Notes: generated by a model from the letters alone, not told the origin. Counted from the stretch's first letter, positions 1 to 8,897 are shown. The stretch is 64,000 bases of DNA from Geobacter sp. (GCA_009684515.1 WKKS01000010.1:1-64000); one strand, 5' to 3'. Translations and numbers: made by a program.

Positions 1-95
1 TCCGCCTCAAAAGGGACTCGCTTTCTAACACAACAAATCTCATAATGTCAAAATAAAAATGATGGTTGTGCTAAGTATTTTCGTATTCCTACAGA

Positions 96-1541
96 TTATT
101 CCTCAAATACCTCATAGAATCCATGAGTTCCCAGCTCGTGCACTTTCATTAAATTTGTAGAGCCTCGCGTTTCGATTGGAATTCCCATTGTGATCACAAC
201 CTGATCTCCCTTGTGAAAACCTGAAGCCAGCAGCTTTTTCTCCACAGCCGCAATCTGTTGATCGGTATTTTCCATTATTCCGACACCGGTACAGTGCACT
301 CCCCAGTAGATCGAGAGGCGACGGCGGATTTCCAGTGAAGTTGTAAAAGCAATAATCTGCGTTGACGGACGGAAAGCAGAGATCAAAGTCGCAGTTCCGC
401 CAGATCTTGTAAAAACAACAATTGCCTTCGCCTTTAGGGCGGCAGCGGTACGACAGGATGATTCGGCGACAGCCTGAGCCACCGTAAGGACTGAACCTCC
501 GTGCGGCACACCATCCAGGAAATCCGTACTTTCAACATCTTTGGCAATCCGGACCATTGTTTCCACCGATTCCAGCGGATAATCACCCGAAGCCGTTTCG
601 GCTGACAGCATGATCGCATCAGTACCGTCCAGAATGGCATTGGCAACATCAGATGTCTCCGCCCTGGTCGGCCTCGGATTGCGAATCATGGAATCCAGCA
701 TCTGTGTGGCGGTGATGACCGGCTTACCGGCTTCATTGCAGGCCTGAATAATCTTTTTCTGATAAATCGGAACTTTTTCAGGCTCAATCTCGACTCCCAG
801 GTCACCACGAGCCACCATTACGGCGTCAGTCACAGCAAGGATACTCTTGAAATTGCGCAAAGCCTCGGGTTTCTCGATTTTGGCAACGACCGGCGTATCT
901 TTCCCCTTAGCCGCAATAATCTGCTTAATTTCTTCGATATCGCTTGCCGTTCTGACAAATGACAATGCAATAAAGTCAACATCAGCATCCAGGGCAAAAT
1001 CCAGGTCAATCAAATCCTTTTCCGTGAGACACGGTGCCGATACATTCACACCAGGGAGATTAATGCCCTTATTGTTTTTTAGCAGACCACCGTTGACAAC
1101 CAGACAGCGCACCCGCCCCCCTTCAAGACCGATAACCTTCAACTCCAACAGGCCGTCGTCCAGCAGAATGCGCGAACCTGGCTGGACATCGTTCGGCAAC
1201 GAGCGGTAAATGGTCGGAATGATGCCGTCGGCACCAAGCACATCATCGGTGGTGATCAGCACTTCCTGACCCTTTACAAGAGACATCCCCTCTCCCGCCA
1301 TTTTGCCGGTCCTGATTTTAGGCCCTTGCAGGTCGCCAAGAATACCGACCTGTCGCCCGAGTTTGCCCGACACCTGGCGGATAGTCTGGATCAACTCCAG
1401 CTTTTGTGAGTTTTCACCATGAGAAAAATTCAGCCTGAATATATCGACACCTGCCTTGATCAGCTTCTGGATCATTTTCGGCGAAGAGCTCACCGGCCCA
1501 ACTGTGGCTACAATTTTGGTCTTGCGGGTATTTCTTGTCAT
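96..1541 (-). CDS. pyk: Pyruvate kinase
   Basis: Cytoplasmic enzyme that converts phosphoenolpyruvate and ADP to pyruvate and ATP at the end of glycolysis. The 481-residue product has the usual family length. It opens with TKIVATVGP, followed by the RLNFSHG substrate-loop motif near residue 36, a B domain at about residues 70-170, and the signature around VAKIEKPEAL and VMVARGDLGVE near residues 220-250. TATQMLDSM follows at about residue 280, and a C-terminal regulatory domain ends the protein. The start is supported by AAGGAG just upstream. It lies only 10 bases downstream of the aconitase gene on the same strand, so the two are probably co-transcribed. No oddities were seen. Confidence 0.97.
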   Translation of the reverse strand: MTRNTRKTKIVATVGPVSSSPKMIQKLIKAGVDIFRLNFSHGENSQKLELIQTIRQVSGKLGRQVGILGDLQGPKIRTGKMAGEGMSLVKGQEVLITTDDVLGADGIIPTIYRSLPNDVQPGSRILLDDGLLELKVIGLEGGRVRCLVVNGGLLKNNKGINLPGVNVSAPCLTEKDLIDLDFALDADVDFIALSFVRTASDIEEIKQIIAAKGKDTPVVAKIEKPEALRNFKSILAVTDAVMVARGDLGVEIEPEKVPIYQKKIIQACNEAGKPVITATQMLDSMIRNPRPTRAETSDVANAILDGTDAIMLSAETASGDYPLESVETMVRIAKDVESTDFLDGVPHGGSVLTVAQAVAESSCRTAAALKAKAIVVFTRSGGTATLISAFRPSTQIIAFTTSLEIRRRLSIYWGVHCTGVGIMENTDQQIAAVEKKLLASGFHKGDQVVITMGIPIETRGSTNLMKVHELGTHGFYEVFEE

Positions 1542-1551
1542 CTTGACTCCT

Positions 1552-3486
1552 TCAGTGTCGGTTTTGTTTTACGTAATTCAGCGTGCCGCCAGCCAAGAGC
1601 TCCTGGCGTTGGCGGCTTGATACTTCCAGTAATGTGATAATCTCGCATCCCCCGACCAGCACTGGAATCTCGACGGCTCCATTCTCGATAAGCCGGCGTA
1701 CATCGGGAAACGAGATTTGCTCGCCCTGTTTGAAAAGCTCGAAATCGGCCGGATTTTTGAAAACCAGCGGAAGTATCCCGAAATTAACCAGATTGGCCTT
1801 GTGAATGCGGGCAAAGCTTTTGACAATCTTGGCACGGATGCCCAGATAACGGGGGGCTATGGCGGCATGCTCACGGGATGATCCCTGGCCGTAATTCTCA
1901 CCCGCAATCACCACACCATTTCCGGCCGCCTGCGCCCGGGCCGGGAACCCGGCATCCACCTGCTCGAAAACATGCTCGCTGATGGCCGGAATATTACTCC
2001 GCAGCGGCAGGACCTTGTTGCCGGCCGGCATGATATGATCGGTCGTTATATTATCACCCAGTGCTATGACGACGGTCGCCTGAAGATTGTCCGGCAGCGC
2101 TTCGAAATCCGGGAACGGCAATATATTCGGCCCGGTCTTGATTTCTACCGCCGAACCGTCATCCAGTGGAAATATGATACCGGAATCATCCAGCAGGTAT
2201 TTTACCGGATTCTGCACCGCCGGATACGGCTTGATTTGCCCCAGCTTGCGCGGATCGGTGATTACACCGAAAATCCCTGCCGCCGCCGCGGTTTCCGGCG
2301 AGCAGAGATACACCTTATCACCTTTGGTGCCGCTTCTACCCGGAAAATTTCGCGGGAAGGTTCGCAACGATATCTGATCGGTGCCGGGAGCCTGGCCCAT
2401 GCCGATACACCCAAGACAGCCGGACTGGTGGATACTGACCCCGGCCATCAGCAACATCAGCACACCGCCATCCTGGGCCACATTCTCGAGAGCCTGGCGG
2501 CTGCCCGGATTAACGTGGAAATGCACGCCCGGTGCAACCCGTTTCCCCTCCATTATACGACAGACCGTCATCAGGTCGCGGTACGATGAATTCACCGAAC
2601 TGCCGACAATAACCTGATCGACCTTTACCCCCTCGACTTCGCTGACTTTCACCACGTTATCCGGCGATGACGGACAGGCGATCATCGGCTCAACAGCGGA
2701 GAGATCGATTTCGTCATATTCATCATAAACAGCCCCCTCATCAGCTGCCAACGGCTGCCAGCAATCCCCCCTCCCCTGCGAAAACAGAAACTCGCGCGTC
2801 CGCTCGTCAGAAGGGAAGATGGATGAGGTCGCTCCCAGCTCGGCCCCCATATTGCCGATGGTGGCACGATCCGTAACCGAAAGCGTCAGCACGCCCGGGC
2901 CGAAATACTCGATCACCTTGCCGACGCCACCTTTAACGGTGTGCCGCCGCAGCAACTCCAGAATCACATCCTTGCCCGAAACCCAATCCGGCAGCTTGCC
3001 GGTCAACCTGACACCCATAACTTTGGGGCAGGGAAGACTGAAAGAATGCCCGGCCATGGCCAGCGCAACATCCAGCCCACCGGCGCCGATAGCCAGCATG
3101 GCGAGGCCGGCCGCAGTGGGCGTATGGGAATCGGCTCCGAGCAGAACCTTGCCCGGCACATCAAAGCGCTCCAGATGCACCTGATGAGACACTCCGTTGC
3201 CCGGCTTTGAAAGGTGAACTCCAAACTTCATGGCCGCCGATGTAAGAAAGGCATGGTCATCGGCGTTTTTGTAATCGGTCTGCAGCAGGTTATGGTCGAT
3301 GGACTGGGCAGCCAACTCGACCTTGACCCGCGGCAGCCCCATCGCGATAAACTCCAGCATCGCCATAGTACCGGTGGCATCCTGCAAAAGAGTATGGTCA
3401 ACATTGATTGAGATATCCGTGCCTGGGATCAACCTTCCCTCAACCAAATGTGCTTTGAGAATCTTGGTGGTCAGATTTTTTCGCAT
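1552..3486 (-). CDS. Aconitate hydratase, monomeric Aquifex-type
   Basis: Aconitase-superfamily [4Fe-4S] dehydratase that interconverts citrate and isocitrate in the TCA cycle. The 644-residue product has LGADSHTPTAAG near residue 120, cluster cysteines in the GCLGCIGMG segment near residue 360, and the swivel-domain signature GENYGQGSSREHAA near residue 545. This length and layout match the shorter 'Aquifex-type' aconitases rather than the roughly 900-residue AcnA or AcnB. The reading frame stays open 40 codons further upstream. I chose ATG 3486 because GGAGG precedes it at good spacing and the family sequence begins there. Pyruvate kinase follows in the same transcript. A homoaconitase or isopropylmalate isomerase role is less likely, because the two halves are fused in one chain. 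Confidence 0.9.
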   Translation of the reverse strand: MRKNLTTKILKAHLVEGRLIPGTDISINVDHTLLQDATGTMAMLEFIAMGLPRVKVELAAQSIDHNLLQTDYKNADDHAFLTSAAMKFGVHLSKPGNGVSHQVHLERFDVPGKVLLGADSHTPTAAGLAMLAIGAGGLDVALAMAGHSFSLPCPKVMGVRLTGKLPDWVSGKDVILELLRRHTVKGGVGKVIEYFGPGVLTLSVTDRATIGNMGAELGATSSIFPSDERTREFLFSQGRGDCWQPLAADEGAVYDEYDEIDLSAVEPMIACPSSPDNVVKVSEVEGVKVDQVIVGSSVNSSYRDLMTVCRIMEGKRVAPGVHFHVNPGSRQALENVAQDGGVLMLLMAGVSIHQSGCLGCIGMGQAPGTDQISLRTFPRNFPGRSGTKGDKVYLCSPETAAAAGIFGVITDPRKLGQIKPYPAVQNPVKYLLDDSGIIFPLDDGSAVEIKTGPNILPFPDFEALPDNLQATVVIALGDNITTDHIMPAGNKVLPLRSNIPAISEHVFEQVDAGFPARAQAAGNGVVIAGENYGQGSSREHAAIAPRYLGIRAKIVKSFARIHKANLVNFGILPLVFKNPADFELFKQGEQISFPDVRRLIENGAVEIPVLVGGCEIITLLEVSSRQRQELLAGGTLNYVKQNRH

Positions 3487-3598
3487 AGTACGACCTCCGC
3501 AACTAAAAGAATCGTGTGAATACCGTCTCTTTAAGTCTAATAGATTGCGAATCATTTGCAACCACAAACCCAGCCCTGCTATTGACCGGATACGAATA

Positions 3599-3626
3599 AA
3601 GGCCACACCCGATTGGACGTGGCCTT
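3599..3626 (-). terminator. Possible weak terminator hairpin
   Basis: An 8-bp inverted repeat (AAGGCCAC / GTGGCCTT) with a 12-base loop lies just past the end of the binding-protein gene at 3678. On the reverse strand it is followed only by a short T-rich stretch (TTTATT). It could end the TonB receptor/binding-protein transcript before the aconitase gene. Confidence 0.5.
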
Positions 3627-3677
3627 CGCCTTAAATGCTGCTTCAAAAACATGAAACCAGACCAATGAAACACTAGA

Positions 3678-4553
3678 TCAGTTGCGAACAGACCCGATGA
3701 TACTCCCCGCATCAAGATTGAGCCGTTTCAAAACAGAGCCATTTGTTTTCGGGATGACCTTGTGCGGGAAAATAACCCTGCTGCTGTCAGCCTGGCCGGA
3801 AAGCATCTGCGATGCGACTTCATCGGCCTGGCGTCCAAGAGTATTCAGATCAAGATCCAGCGCAGCCGCCGCCCCCAAGCCGATATAACTGCCCGAGAAG
3901 GAGACAACAGGTATGTAGTTTTCCTGGCCGAAATGGAAATACGTCTCCACCGTGTCGCGGGTTACAGCGGTCGGATCGGGCAGCATCCAGAGCGCATCGA
4001 CTTTGCCGGCCAGAGTTGCAAGCTGGTGTGGTAACTCATGAGGCGCAGAGATTGTCCGAGCCACCAATTCGATGCCGGCCTGCTGCGCTGCAGTTCGAGC
4101 CTGACGAAGATACCAGCCGCTTTTGGCCGGATTATGGATAACACCGACGCGACGGACCTTCATACTCCGGAACATGCTCATATACTGTTCAGGCGCGGCA
4201 AACATACTGATACCGGCCAGATTGGACTGATCCGCGCTCTGAGCAGGGATGCCCAACGTCATCACGGCCAGCACCGGAGTGTTCCGGATCTTGCGAGCTT
4301 CCTTCAGCGCCGCGTCACCCAGCGCCAGAATCAGGCGGGGATGGTCTTCACGCACGATGCGGATCAAGTCCACCTCGGCATAGTCGGAGATCACCAACAT
4401 GCGCAGCGAGGATTTCTGTTCGAAGCGGAAACCTTTCAGCACCTCGTCGTAGGCCGGATCGCGACGGCTCTGCAGCACCAGTACGTCATAGGCCTGGGCC
4501 AGGGTGGGGAGCAGAGTCGCCAGGGCGATTATGAGGAGAATAAAGCGTCTCAT
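3678..4553 (-). CDS. ABC-type substrate-binding-like exported protein
   Basis: A 291-residue protein with a clear signal peptide (about residues 1-21, ending LAQA). The body resembles the family of ABC transporter substrate-binding proteins that occur as orphans or beside TonB receptors. It has a periplasmic-binding-like fold with LILALGDAALKEARK near residue 75 and a hinge segment near RRVGVIHNPAKSGW at about residue 135. No permease or ATPase gene is adjacent. The start codon overlaps the stop of the upstream TonB-dependent receptor (TGATG), so translation is likely coupled. I infer a periplasmic partner for whatever the receptor takes up. The ligand cannot be told from the sequence. Confidence 0.75.
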   Translation of the reverse strand: MRRFILLIIALATLLPTLAQAYDVLVLQSRRDPAYDEVLKGFRFEQKSSLRMLVISDYAEVDLIRIVREDHPRLILALGDAALKEARKIRNTPVLAVMTLGIPAQSADQSNLAGISMFAAPEQYMSMFRSMKVRRVGVIHNPAKSGWYLRQARTAAQQAGIELVARTISAPHELPHQLATLAGKVDALWMLPDPTAVTRDTVETYFHFGQENYIPVVSFSGSYIGLGAAAALDLDLNTLGRQADEVASQMLSGQADSSRVIFPHKVIPKTNGSVLKRLNLDAGSIIGSVRN

Positions 4554-6448
4554 CAGAATTTCACCCTCACTCCGCCTTCGAACCAGCGTGGAGCGTTTGG
4601 ACGGAAATCAACGATATATTGATCGCCGTTGAAAATATTATGTATCGAGAAGAACAGCTCCGGAGCCAGTTCCTTTTTGGGGAACGGCTTCCAGTTCAGG
4701 TGCATGTCCCAGATCATGGCCGACAGGTTGGCATTGTTATAGTCCGGTGATTTCCACCAGACATAGTTGCCGGTCAGGACGCCGCGCAAGCCGATCTCGC
4801 TGTTGTAGTAGTTCAGTCCCAGCTTGACGTTCTGTCGCGGGCCGCTCTCGCCGCTGTCCAGCTCCACCTTGGTGGCTTTGTCCCAGGAATCGCTGAAAGT
4901 ATAGCCGCCGGTCAGGGACAGGCCATAGACTGGGGAAGTGCGCAGCTCCAGTTCGGCACCCTGGCGGACCTGATCGCGCAGGGTTACCGTGGCAGGAGAA
5001 ACGGAAGTATCAAAACTCTGGATTTTCCAGATGTTGTTGTAGAAGAGGGTGCCCTTCAGCCAGAGGTAGGGAATGGCGGTCGTCTCGATGCCTGCTTGCA
5101 CGGTCTGGATATTCTGATTCCGGCGCTGGCCGTTCATGATCGCCAGGTTGTTGACGAGCGGCATGCTGTAGCCCCGGGCGGCGTAGCCACGCAGGGTGGT
5201 GCTGTCGCTGAGCCGGAAGGTGGCGCCCAGGGTGTAGCTGTAGGCGTCATCCAACAGGTTGGTATGGTCGAAGCGCAAACCGGGCAACAGGCTGAGGCGC
5301 CCGATGGACCAGATGCCGTTCAGATGACCCGACCAGCGGTCCAAAGCCAGGTCGTAGTTACTGGCCGGCTCCTGATAGACGGCTTCCCGTCCGCGCAGAT
5401 CGTGATGCTCGTATTCCAGGCCGGCGGTCACACCGGTGTCAGCGTCGCCCCAGGTAAGTCCCAGTTTGCCCCCCTGGTAGATTTCCCGGTTTGATGAATC
5501 AAGGAACAGGTCCGGGCTGGTCAAAGCGCCCCATTTGGCGGTCTGCAACCGGCGGCCGCCATATCCGTTCAGATCCAGGGTGAGACGTTCGGTCAGGGGG
5601 TATCGGAAAGCCAGGTAGCCGGAGGCGTAGCGGGAATCACTGGTATCGTGGAAATCGTAGGGTATTGAATCTTCCAGGCCGATGGATTTGTCCCGCAGGT
5701 CCAGGCCCAGAGTGATTTTTCCTTTTGAAGGCAGGTCGTAGGTCAGCTTGCCGAAGCCGTGGTTGAAACGGACCTGGGTACCGGGTGTAAGCCCGTCGGA
5801 ACTCATGTTGCCGCCGGTCAGATAATACCCGAAACGCCCCAGGGTTCCGCTCAGTTCCGCCCTGGTATCGGCGGTGTAGCGGGAACCGATCGAGCCGGAA
5901 AGCATCCCGCCCGCCTTGCGCTCCGAATCAGGTGCTTTGGTGACGATGTTGACCACCCCGCCCAGGCCCGAGCCCCAGGCAGCCGATGCGCCCCCCTTGA
6001 TGATCTCAACCCGCTCGATCATCTGCACCGGAATGGAACCCGGATCGGCCGCATTGTCCGAACTGATGAAATTTTGGGGGATGCCGTCGATCTGGACCAG
6101 GATATGCCTGTTGGTGTTCCCATGGATGGTAAAAAACGATGTATTACCGGGGGTATGGAGCTGGTCAAGCTGCAGGCCGGGTACGGTCTGCAGCACTTCG
6201 GCCAGGGTGTGGGCGTTGAGGCGCTCAATATCGTCGGCGGTAATGACGGAGATGTTTTCGGCTATTTTGGAAACGGGACGGGGAATACTGTAGGTTGTTG
6301 CCTGTTTTTCATCGAAGGCATTAAAGAGGTTCAGGCTGTCCGCACTGTCCAGGTCATCGCCCCATGCCAGGCCTGGGATGATGCACAGCCCGAGGCAGAG
6401 GGTGATCAGGAATGCCCGAAGGCTATGCAGTGGTTTGATTAAAGTCAT
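4553..6448 (-). CDS. TonB-dependent outer-membrane receptor
   Basis: A 631-residue outer-membrane active-transport receptor. It has a signal peptide (about residues 1-30, ending AWG) and a plug domain at about residues 60-175. The plug carries typical motifs such as VLQTVPGLQLDQL, VQIDGIP, and IERVEIIKGGASAAWGSG followed by GGVVNIVTK. The rest is a 22-strand-type barrel with alternating aromatic residues, ending in the canonical C-terminal Phe (GVRVKF). Its length is typical of vitamin B12/siderophore-type receptors. It is translationally coupled to the binding protein downstream and divergent from the precursor-peptide gene at 6530. No TonB-energising genes are nearby. Substrate unknown; a metal chelate or cobalamin-like compound is a family-level guess. 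Confidence 0.92.
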   Translation of the reverse strand: MTLIKPLHSLRAFLITLCLGLCIIPGLAWGDDLDSADSLNLFNAFDEKQATTYSIPRPVSKIAENISVITADDIERLNAHTLAEVLQTVPGLQLDQLHTPGNTSFFTIHGNTNRHILVQIDGIPQNFISSDNAADPGSIPVQMIERVEIIKGGASAAWGSGLGGVVNIVTKAPDSERKAGGMLSGSIGSRYTADTRAELSGTLGRFGYYLTGGNMSSDGLTPGTQVRFNHGFGKLTYDLPSKGKITLGLDLRDKSIGLEDSIPYDFHDTSDSRYASGYLAFRYPLTERLTLDLNGYGGRRLQTAKWGALTSPDLFLDSSNREIYQGGKLGLTWGDADTGVTAGLEYEHHDLRGREAVYQEPASNYDLALDRWSGHLNGIWSIGRLSLLPGLRFDHTNLLDDAYSYTLGATFRLSDSTTLRGYAARGYSMPLVNNLAIMNGQRRNQNIQTVQAGIETTAIPYLWLKGTLFYNNIWKIQSFDTSVSPATVTLRDQVRQGAELELRTSPVYGLSLTGGYTFSDSWDKATKVELDSGESGPRQNVKLGLNYYNSEIGLRGVLTGNYVWWKSPDYNNANLSAMIWDMHLNWKPFPKKELAPELFFSIHNIFNGDQYIVDFRPNAPRWFEGGVRVKF

Positions 6449-6512
6449 GGTATGAAGTCTGCATTCTCATTAACAGATCGAATGCCGGTTTGTCCATATT
6501 TATTTTGTATAC

Positions 6513-6525
6513 AAAAGGAGGTGAT
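6513..6525 (+). promoter_or_regulatory. Full-length Shine-Dalgarno of the peptide gene
   Basis: AAAAGGAGGTGAT is a complete complement of the anti-Shine-Dalgarno tail of bacterial 16S rRNA. It sits a few bases before ATG 6530, and a GTG at 6527 is in frame. Such a perfect site is unusual in this window. It supports the 28-codon gene as real and suggests strong translation. Confidence 0.8.
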
Positions 6526-6529
6526 CGTG

Positions 6530-6616
6530 ATGCGTGAAGAACTGATCGTGCTGGAAGAAGGTGTGACAGCTGGTGTTGTCATGACTTGTTGTACAGGCAG
6601 TGTTACAAGATCGTAG
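6530..6616 (+). CDS. Short ribosomal-peptide precursor (geopeptide-like) for SPASM maturase
   Basis: A 28-residue open frame. It starts MREELIVLEEG, continues through a Gly/Val/Thr-rich middle, and ends TCCTGSVTRS with a vicinal Cys pair at residues 20-21. An acidic, leader-like N-terminal half followed by a small Cys/Thr/Gly core is what is expected of a RiPP precursor. A perfect Shine-Dalgarno precedes it and an intrinsic terminator follows. The next forward gene is a radical-SAM/SPASM enzyme. Short peptides paired with this type of maturase in Geobacter genomes have been called geopeptides. I place it there from context and general resemblance, not from a database match. Modification of the CC region is inference. 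Confidence 0.75.
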   Translation: MREELIVLEEGVTAGVVMTCCTGSVTRS

Positions 6617-6626
6617 AATCCAGTCA

Positions 6627-6657
6627 AGCGGGGAGGAAACTCCCCGCTACGTTTTTT
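6627..6657 (+). terminator. Intrinsic terminator/attenuator between peptide and maturase
   Basis: A 9-bp perfect stem (AGCGGGGAG / CTCCCCGCT) closes a GAAA tetraloop and is followed after three bases by six Ts. It begins 10 bases after the peptide stop codon. It probably makes the short peptide transcript much more abundant than read-through message for the maturase, a common arrangement for precursor peptides and their enzymes. Confidence 0.9.
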
Positions 6658-6812
6658 AACCGGACTAAACAATTAATATCGGCGATATCCCTGCTGTCTA
6701 TAAGCAACATTCAAGCCGCTTCAGATAGTCTTTAAACCAATCTCGATAAAACCGATTTTACGCTATATAACTGACCCGCTTTATATTCATTCCATCCGCC
6801 CAAGGAGCTCCC

Positions 6813-8108
6813 ATGCCACTGACCCGTTATCTGAAAACCTACCCCTGCCCGGAAAAACCGGGGCGCATGCTGCTGATCGCCACCCGACGCTGTGCGGTGC
6901 TGGAAATATCCGAAGAGCTGTGGGGGAAAATTTTCCGGGACGAAGGCTTGAGCGAAAATGAGCGCGCCACCCTGACCCGCCTGGGGGTGCTGGTGGCTGA
7001 CCGGGATGCGGAGCGGGAGCAGATGTTGGCCACCTTTGACACCATCAACGATGCCAGCCGCCACCTGTCCGTCAAAGTAACCCTGACCCTGGAGTGCAAC
7101 CTGGCCTGTCCCTACTGCTTCGAAGACCCCTTCCGGGGGCATTTCGTGATGAGCGGCGCAACCGCCGATCTGCTGGTGCAGCGCCTGACCGAAAGCATGG
7201 CCGGGGGGCTGGACGTGAGCGTGGATTTCTACGGCGGCGAAGCGCTGATACATTTTAAACTGCTGCAGGATATCGCAGCGCGCCTGACCGTGGCTGCCGC
7301 AAGGCACTCGGTAACATTTTCCTTCAATCTCTTCTCAAATGGCGTCCTGCTGACGCCGGCTGTTGTTCTGCAACTGCTGCCGATGGGCTTGTCTGCCATA
7401 AGCCTGACCATCGACGGCCCGCCTGAGATCCACAACGCCCAACGCCCGTTTGTTTCCGGTGCCGGAAGCTTTGACAGGATTACATCGAACCTGCTGGCAA
7501 TCCACAGACTGGTGCCGGTGGACCTGGGTGGCAACTATACCCGTCATAACTACCGACGTTTTCCGGAACTGCTGGACCTGCTGATCGAAGAGGGGCTTGA
7601 CCCGGCCTGCATGAAGGAGGTTTCGTTCTCGCCGGTCATGCCCAAGGCGGACGGCAGCGTGGCCGGTGATCGCGGCTCGGCCTGCGCCTGCAGCGCCGAA
7701 CCGTGGGCGATCGAAGCGGGTATATTCCTGCGCGGCGAGGTCATCAAGCGCGGCTTCCCGGTGGCCAAGATCAAGCCTGGCGCCTGCATGATCGAGTTCA
7801 AAAATGATCTGGTGGTGGGTTACGACGGTAGTCTCTATAAATGTCCGGTCTTCATGGGGCAGGAGGAGTTGCGGGTCGGGACTCTGGCCGAGGGGATCGG
7901 CGATTACTGCCAAGCCCATAATCTGGACCTCTGGAAAAACGAGGAGTGCCTTGATTGTGCCTATCTGCCGTTCTGCTTCGGCGGTTGCCGTTTCTTCCGG
8001 CGGCTGAAAACCGGCGACATTGACGGCGTGGATTGCCGCAGAGCCATGCTGGATGCGTCATTGGAAACAATCATAAGGCAGGATTTGGGGCTGGAGCGAA
8101 TGGATTAA
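6813..8108 (+). CDS. Radical SAM/SPASM peptide maturase (geopeptide maturase type)
   Basis: A 431-residue cytoplasmic iron-sulfur enzyme. The radical-SAM motif CNLACPYC (Cys at about residues 95, 99 and 102) binds the SAM cluster. A C-terminal SPASM region supplies the auxiliary-cluster cysteines: CMIEF near 324, YKCP near 343, ECLDC near 380, CFGGC near 388 and a final DC near 407. The N-terminal 80 residues have no cysteine motif and may recognise the leader. AAGGAG precedes the start. Enzymes of this build modify ribosomal peptides, for example by thioether formation or carbon-carbon bonds. The obvious substrate is the 28-residue peptide encoded 196 bases upstream. No dedicated exporter or protease lies next to it; the divergent TonB receptor is the only transport-related neighbour. 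Confidence 0.88.
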   Translation: MPLTRYLKTYPCPEKPGRMLLIATRRCAVLEISEELWGKIFRDEGLSENERATLTRLGVLVADRDAEREQMLATFDTINDASRHLSVKVTLTLECNLACPYCFEDPFRGHFVMSGATADLLVQRLTESMAGGLDVSVDFYGGEALIHFKLLQDIAARLTVAAARHSVTFSFNLFSNGVLLTPAVVLQLLPMGLSAISLTIDGPPEIHNAQRPFVSGAGSFDRITSNLLAIHRLVPVDLGGNYTRHNYRRFPELLDLLIEEGLDPACMKEVSFSPVMPKADGSVAGDRGSACACSAEPWAIEAGIFLRGEVIKRGFPVAKIKPGACMIEFKNDLVVGYDGSLYKCPVFMGQEELRVGTLAEGIGDYCQAHNLDLWKNEECLDCAYLPFCFGGCRFFRRLKTGDIDGVDCRRAMLDASLETIIRQDLGLERMD

Positions 8109-8313
8109 ATCCTCAACAAAACGTCAAGTCCCCCCTTTACAAAGGGATGATTCAGGTGGATTTGCCATTGACTTTGCCACCCTCCTACCATGGCAAAATG
8201 GATGAAAAAAACGGTGCTTGGTAGTTGTTGAAAGACTTGGGAGGACTGTGATACTTTTGCGAATAGAATTTGCCGTAAATATAGCTATTTTATTTAAAAC
8301 GAGGGACTACGGA

Positions 8314-8551
8314 ATGCCGACAGTTTTAAGATCTGGTCCATACAGAGTTTTACTTCCATAGTCACGAAACAACTGAACCGCCACATATCCATATTGATCG
8401 CGACGAACAAACGGCCAAATTCTGGTTATCACCTGTTGCCTTGGCGTCCAGCATCGGCTTCAGTCCCCGTGAGTTACGCACGATACAGATTCTTGTAATT
8501 GAACACAGATTAACACTACTGGAGGCTTGGAATGGGTACTTTGGCGCTTAA
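8314..8551 (+). pseudogene. DUF4160-family gene broken by a frameshift
   Basis: ATG 8314 begins MPTVLRSGPYRV and runs into a TAG after 15 codons. The +1 frame then continues from about 8351 as YFHSHETTEPPHIHIDRDEQ and on to TAA at 8549. That continuation includes LEAWNGYFGA at its end and reads as a normal DUF4160 protein. Removing one T from the TTTT run at 8348-8351 would restore a single frame of about 78 residues. The end overlaps the start of the DUF2442 gene by 20 bases, as expected for this pair. Either the gene is dead, or the T is a sequencing error or slippage site. Confidence 0.75.
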
Positions 8552-8816
8552 AGCAGACGAGCGGGTCAAAAACCTGCACATTGACGACGATGTTATTTCC
8601 GTTGATCTGATGGACGGAAGAAGCATATCCGTACCATTGATCTGGTATCCAAGGCTTGCTAACGCATCACAAAAAGCTCGTGAAAACTGGCAGACAAGCG
8701 GTGGAGGATATGGCATCCACTGGCCGGATATCGATGAAGACCTGAGTACTGAAGGACTATTGCGCGGCGCTCCGGCTCCAATGCCTCCAATACATTTAAA
8801 ACCCGTTTGCCATTAA
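8532..8816 (+). CDS. DUF2442-family protein
   Basis: A 94-residue protein resembling DUF2442, a small domain often encoded directly after a DUF4160 gene. Visible features are VKNLHIDDDVISVDLMDGR followed by ISVPLIWYPRLANAS and GYGIHWPDIDEDLSTEGLL, the usual pattern of the family. The pair is widely treated as a putative toxin-antitoxin-like or DNA-associated module, but its function is not established. The start overlaps the broken DUF4160 frame, with GGAGG (8520-8524) at suitable spacing. With the first gene frameshifted, this member may now be alone. A terminator follows. Confidence 0.8.
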   Translation: MGTLALKADERVKNLHIDDDVISVDLMDGRSISVPLIWYPRLANASQKARENWQTSGGGYGIHWPDIDEDLSTEGLLRGAPAPMPPIHLKPVCH

Positions 8817-8827
8817 TAAAAACAAAC

Positions 8828-8855
8828 AAGGGGGACAGTCAGACTGCCCCCCTTT
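8828..8855. terminator. Bidirectional terminator
   Basis: An AAGGGGG...CCCCCCTT hairpin with an inner CAG/CTG pairing and a T tail on the forward strand and T/A-rich flank on the reverse. It lies between the convergent DUF2442 and lpd genes. Confidence 0.75.
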
Positions 8856-8897
8856 CGCTGCATTTCCCACCTATTGTTCAGTTTTCAATCATCAACC

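Noticed and set aside
5096-6442. Long forward-strand frames (132, 227 and 125 codons) opposite the TonB receptor
   Set aside because: Arise from GC-biased third positions of the real reverse-strand gene; no recognisable domains or ribosome-binding sites.
6490-6513. TTGTCC...TATACA as a promoter of the peptide gene
   Set aside because: Spacing is only 12 bases and transcription would start inside or after the ribosome-binding site.
8109-8313. C/G-rich stretch near 8130-8200 (CCCCCCTTTACAAAGGG...) looking like a dispersed repeat
   Set aside because: It resembles short repeats common in such genomes, but no second copy is present in the window, so it cannot be called. No gene was seen here.
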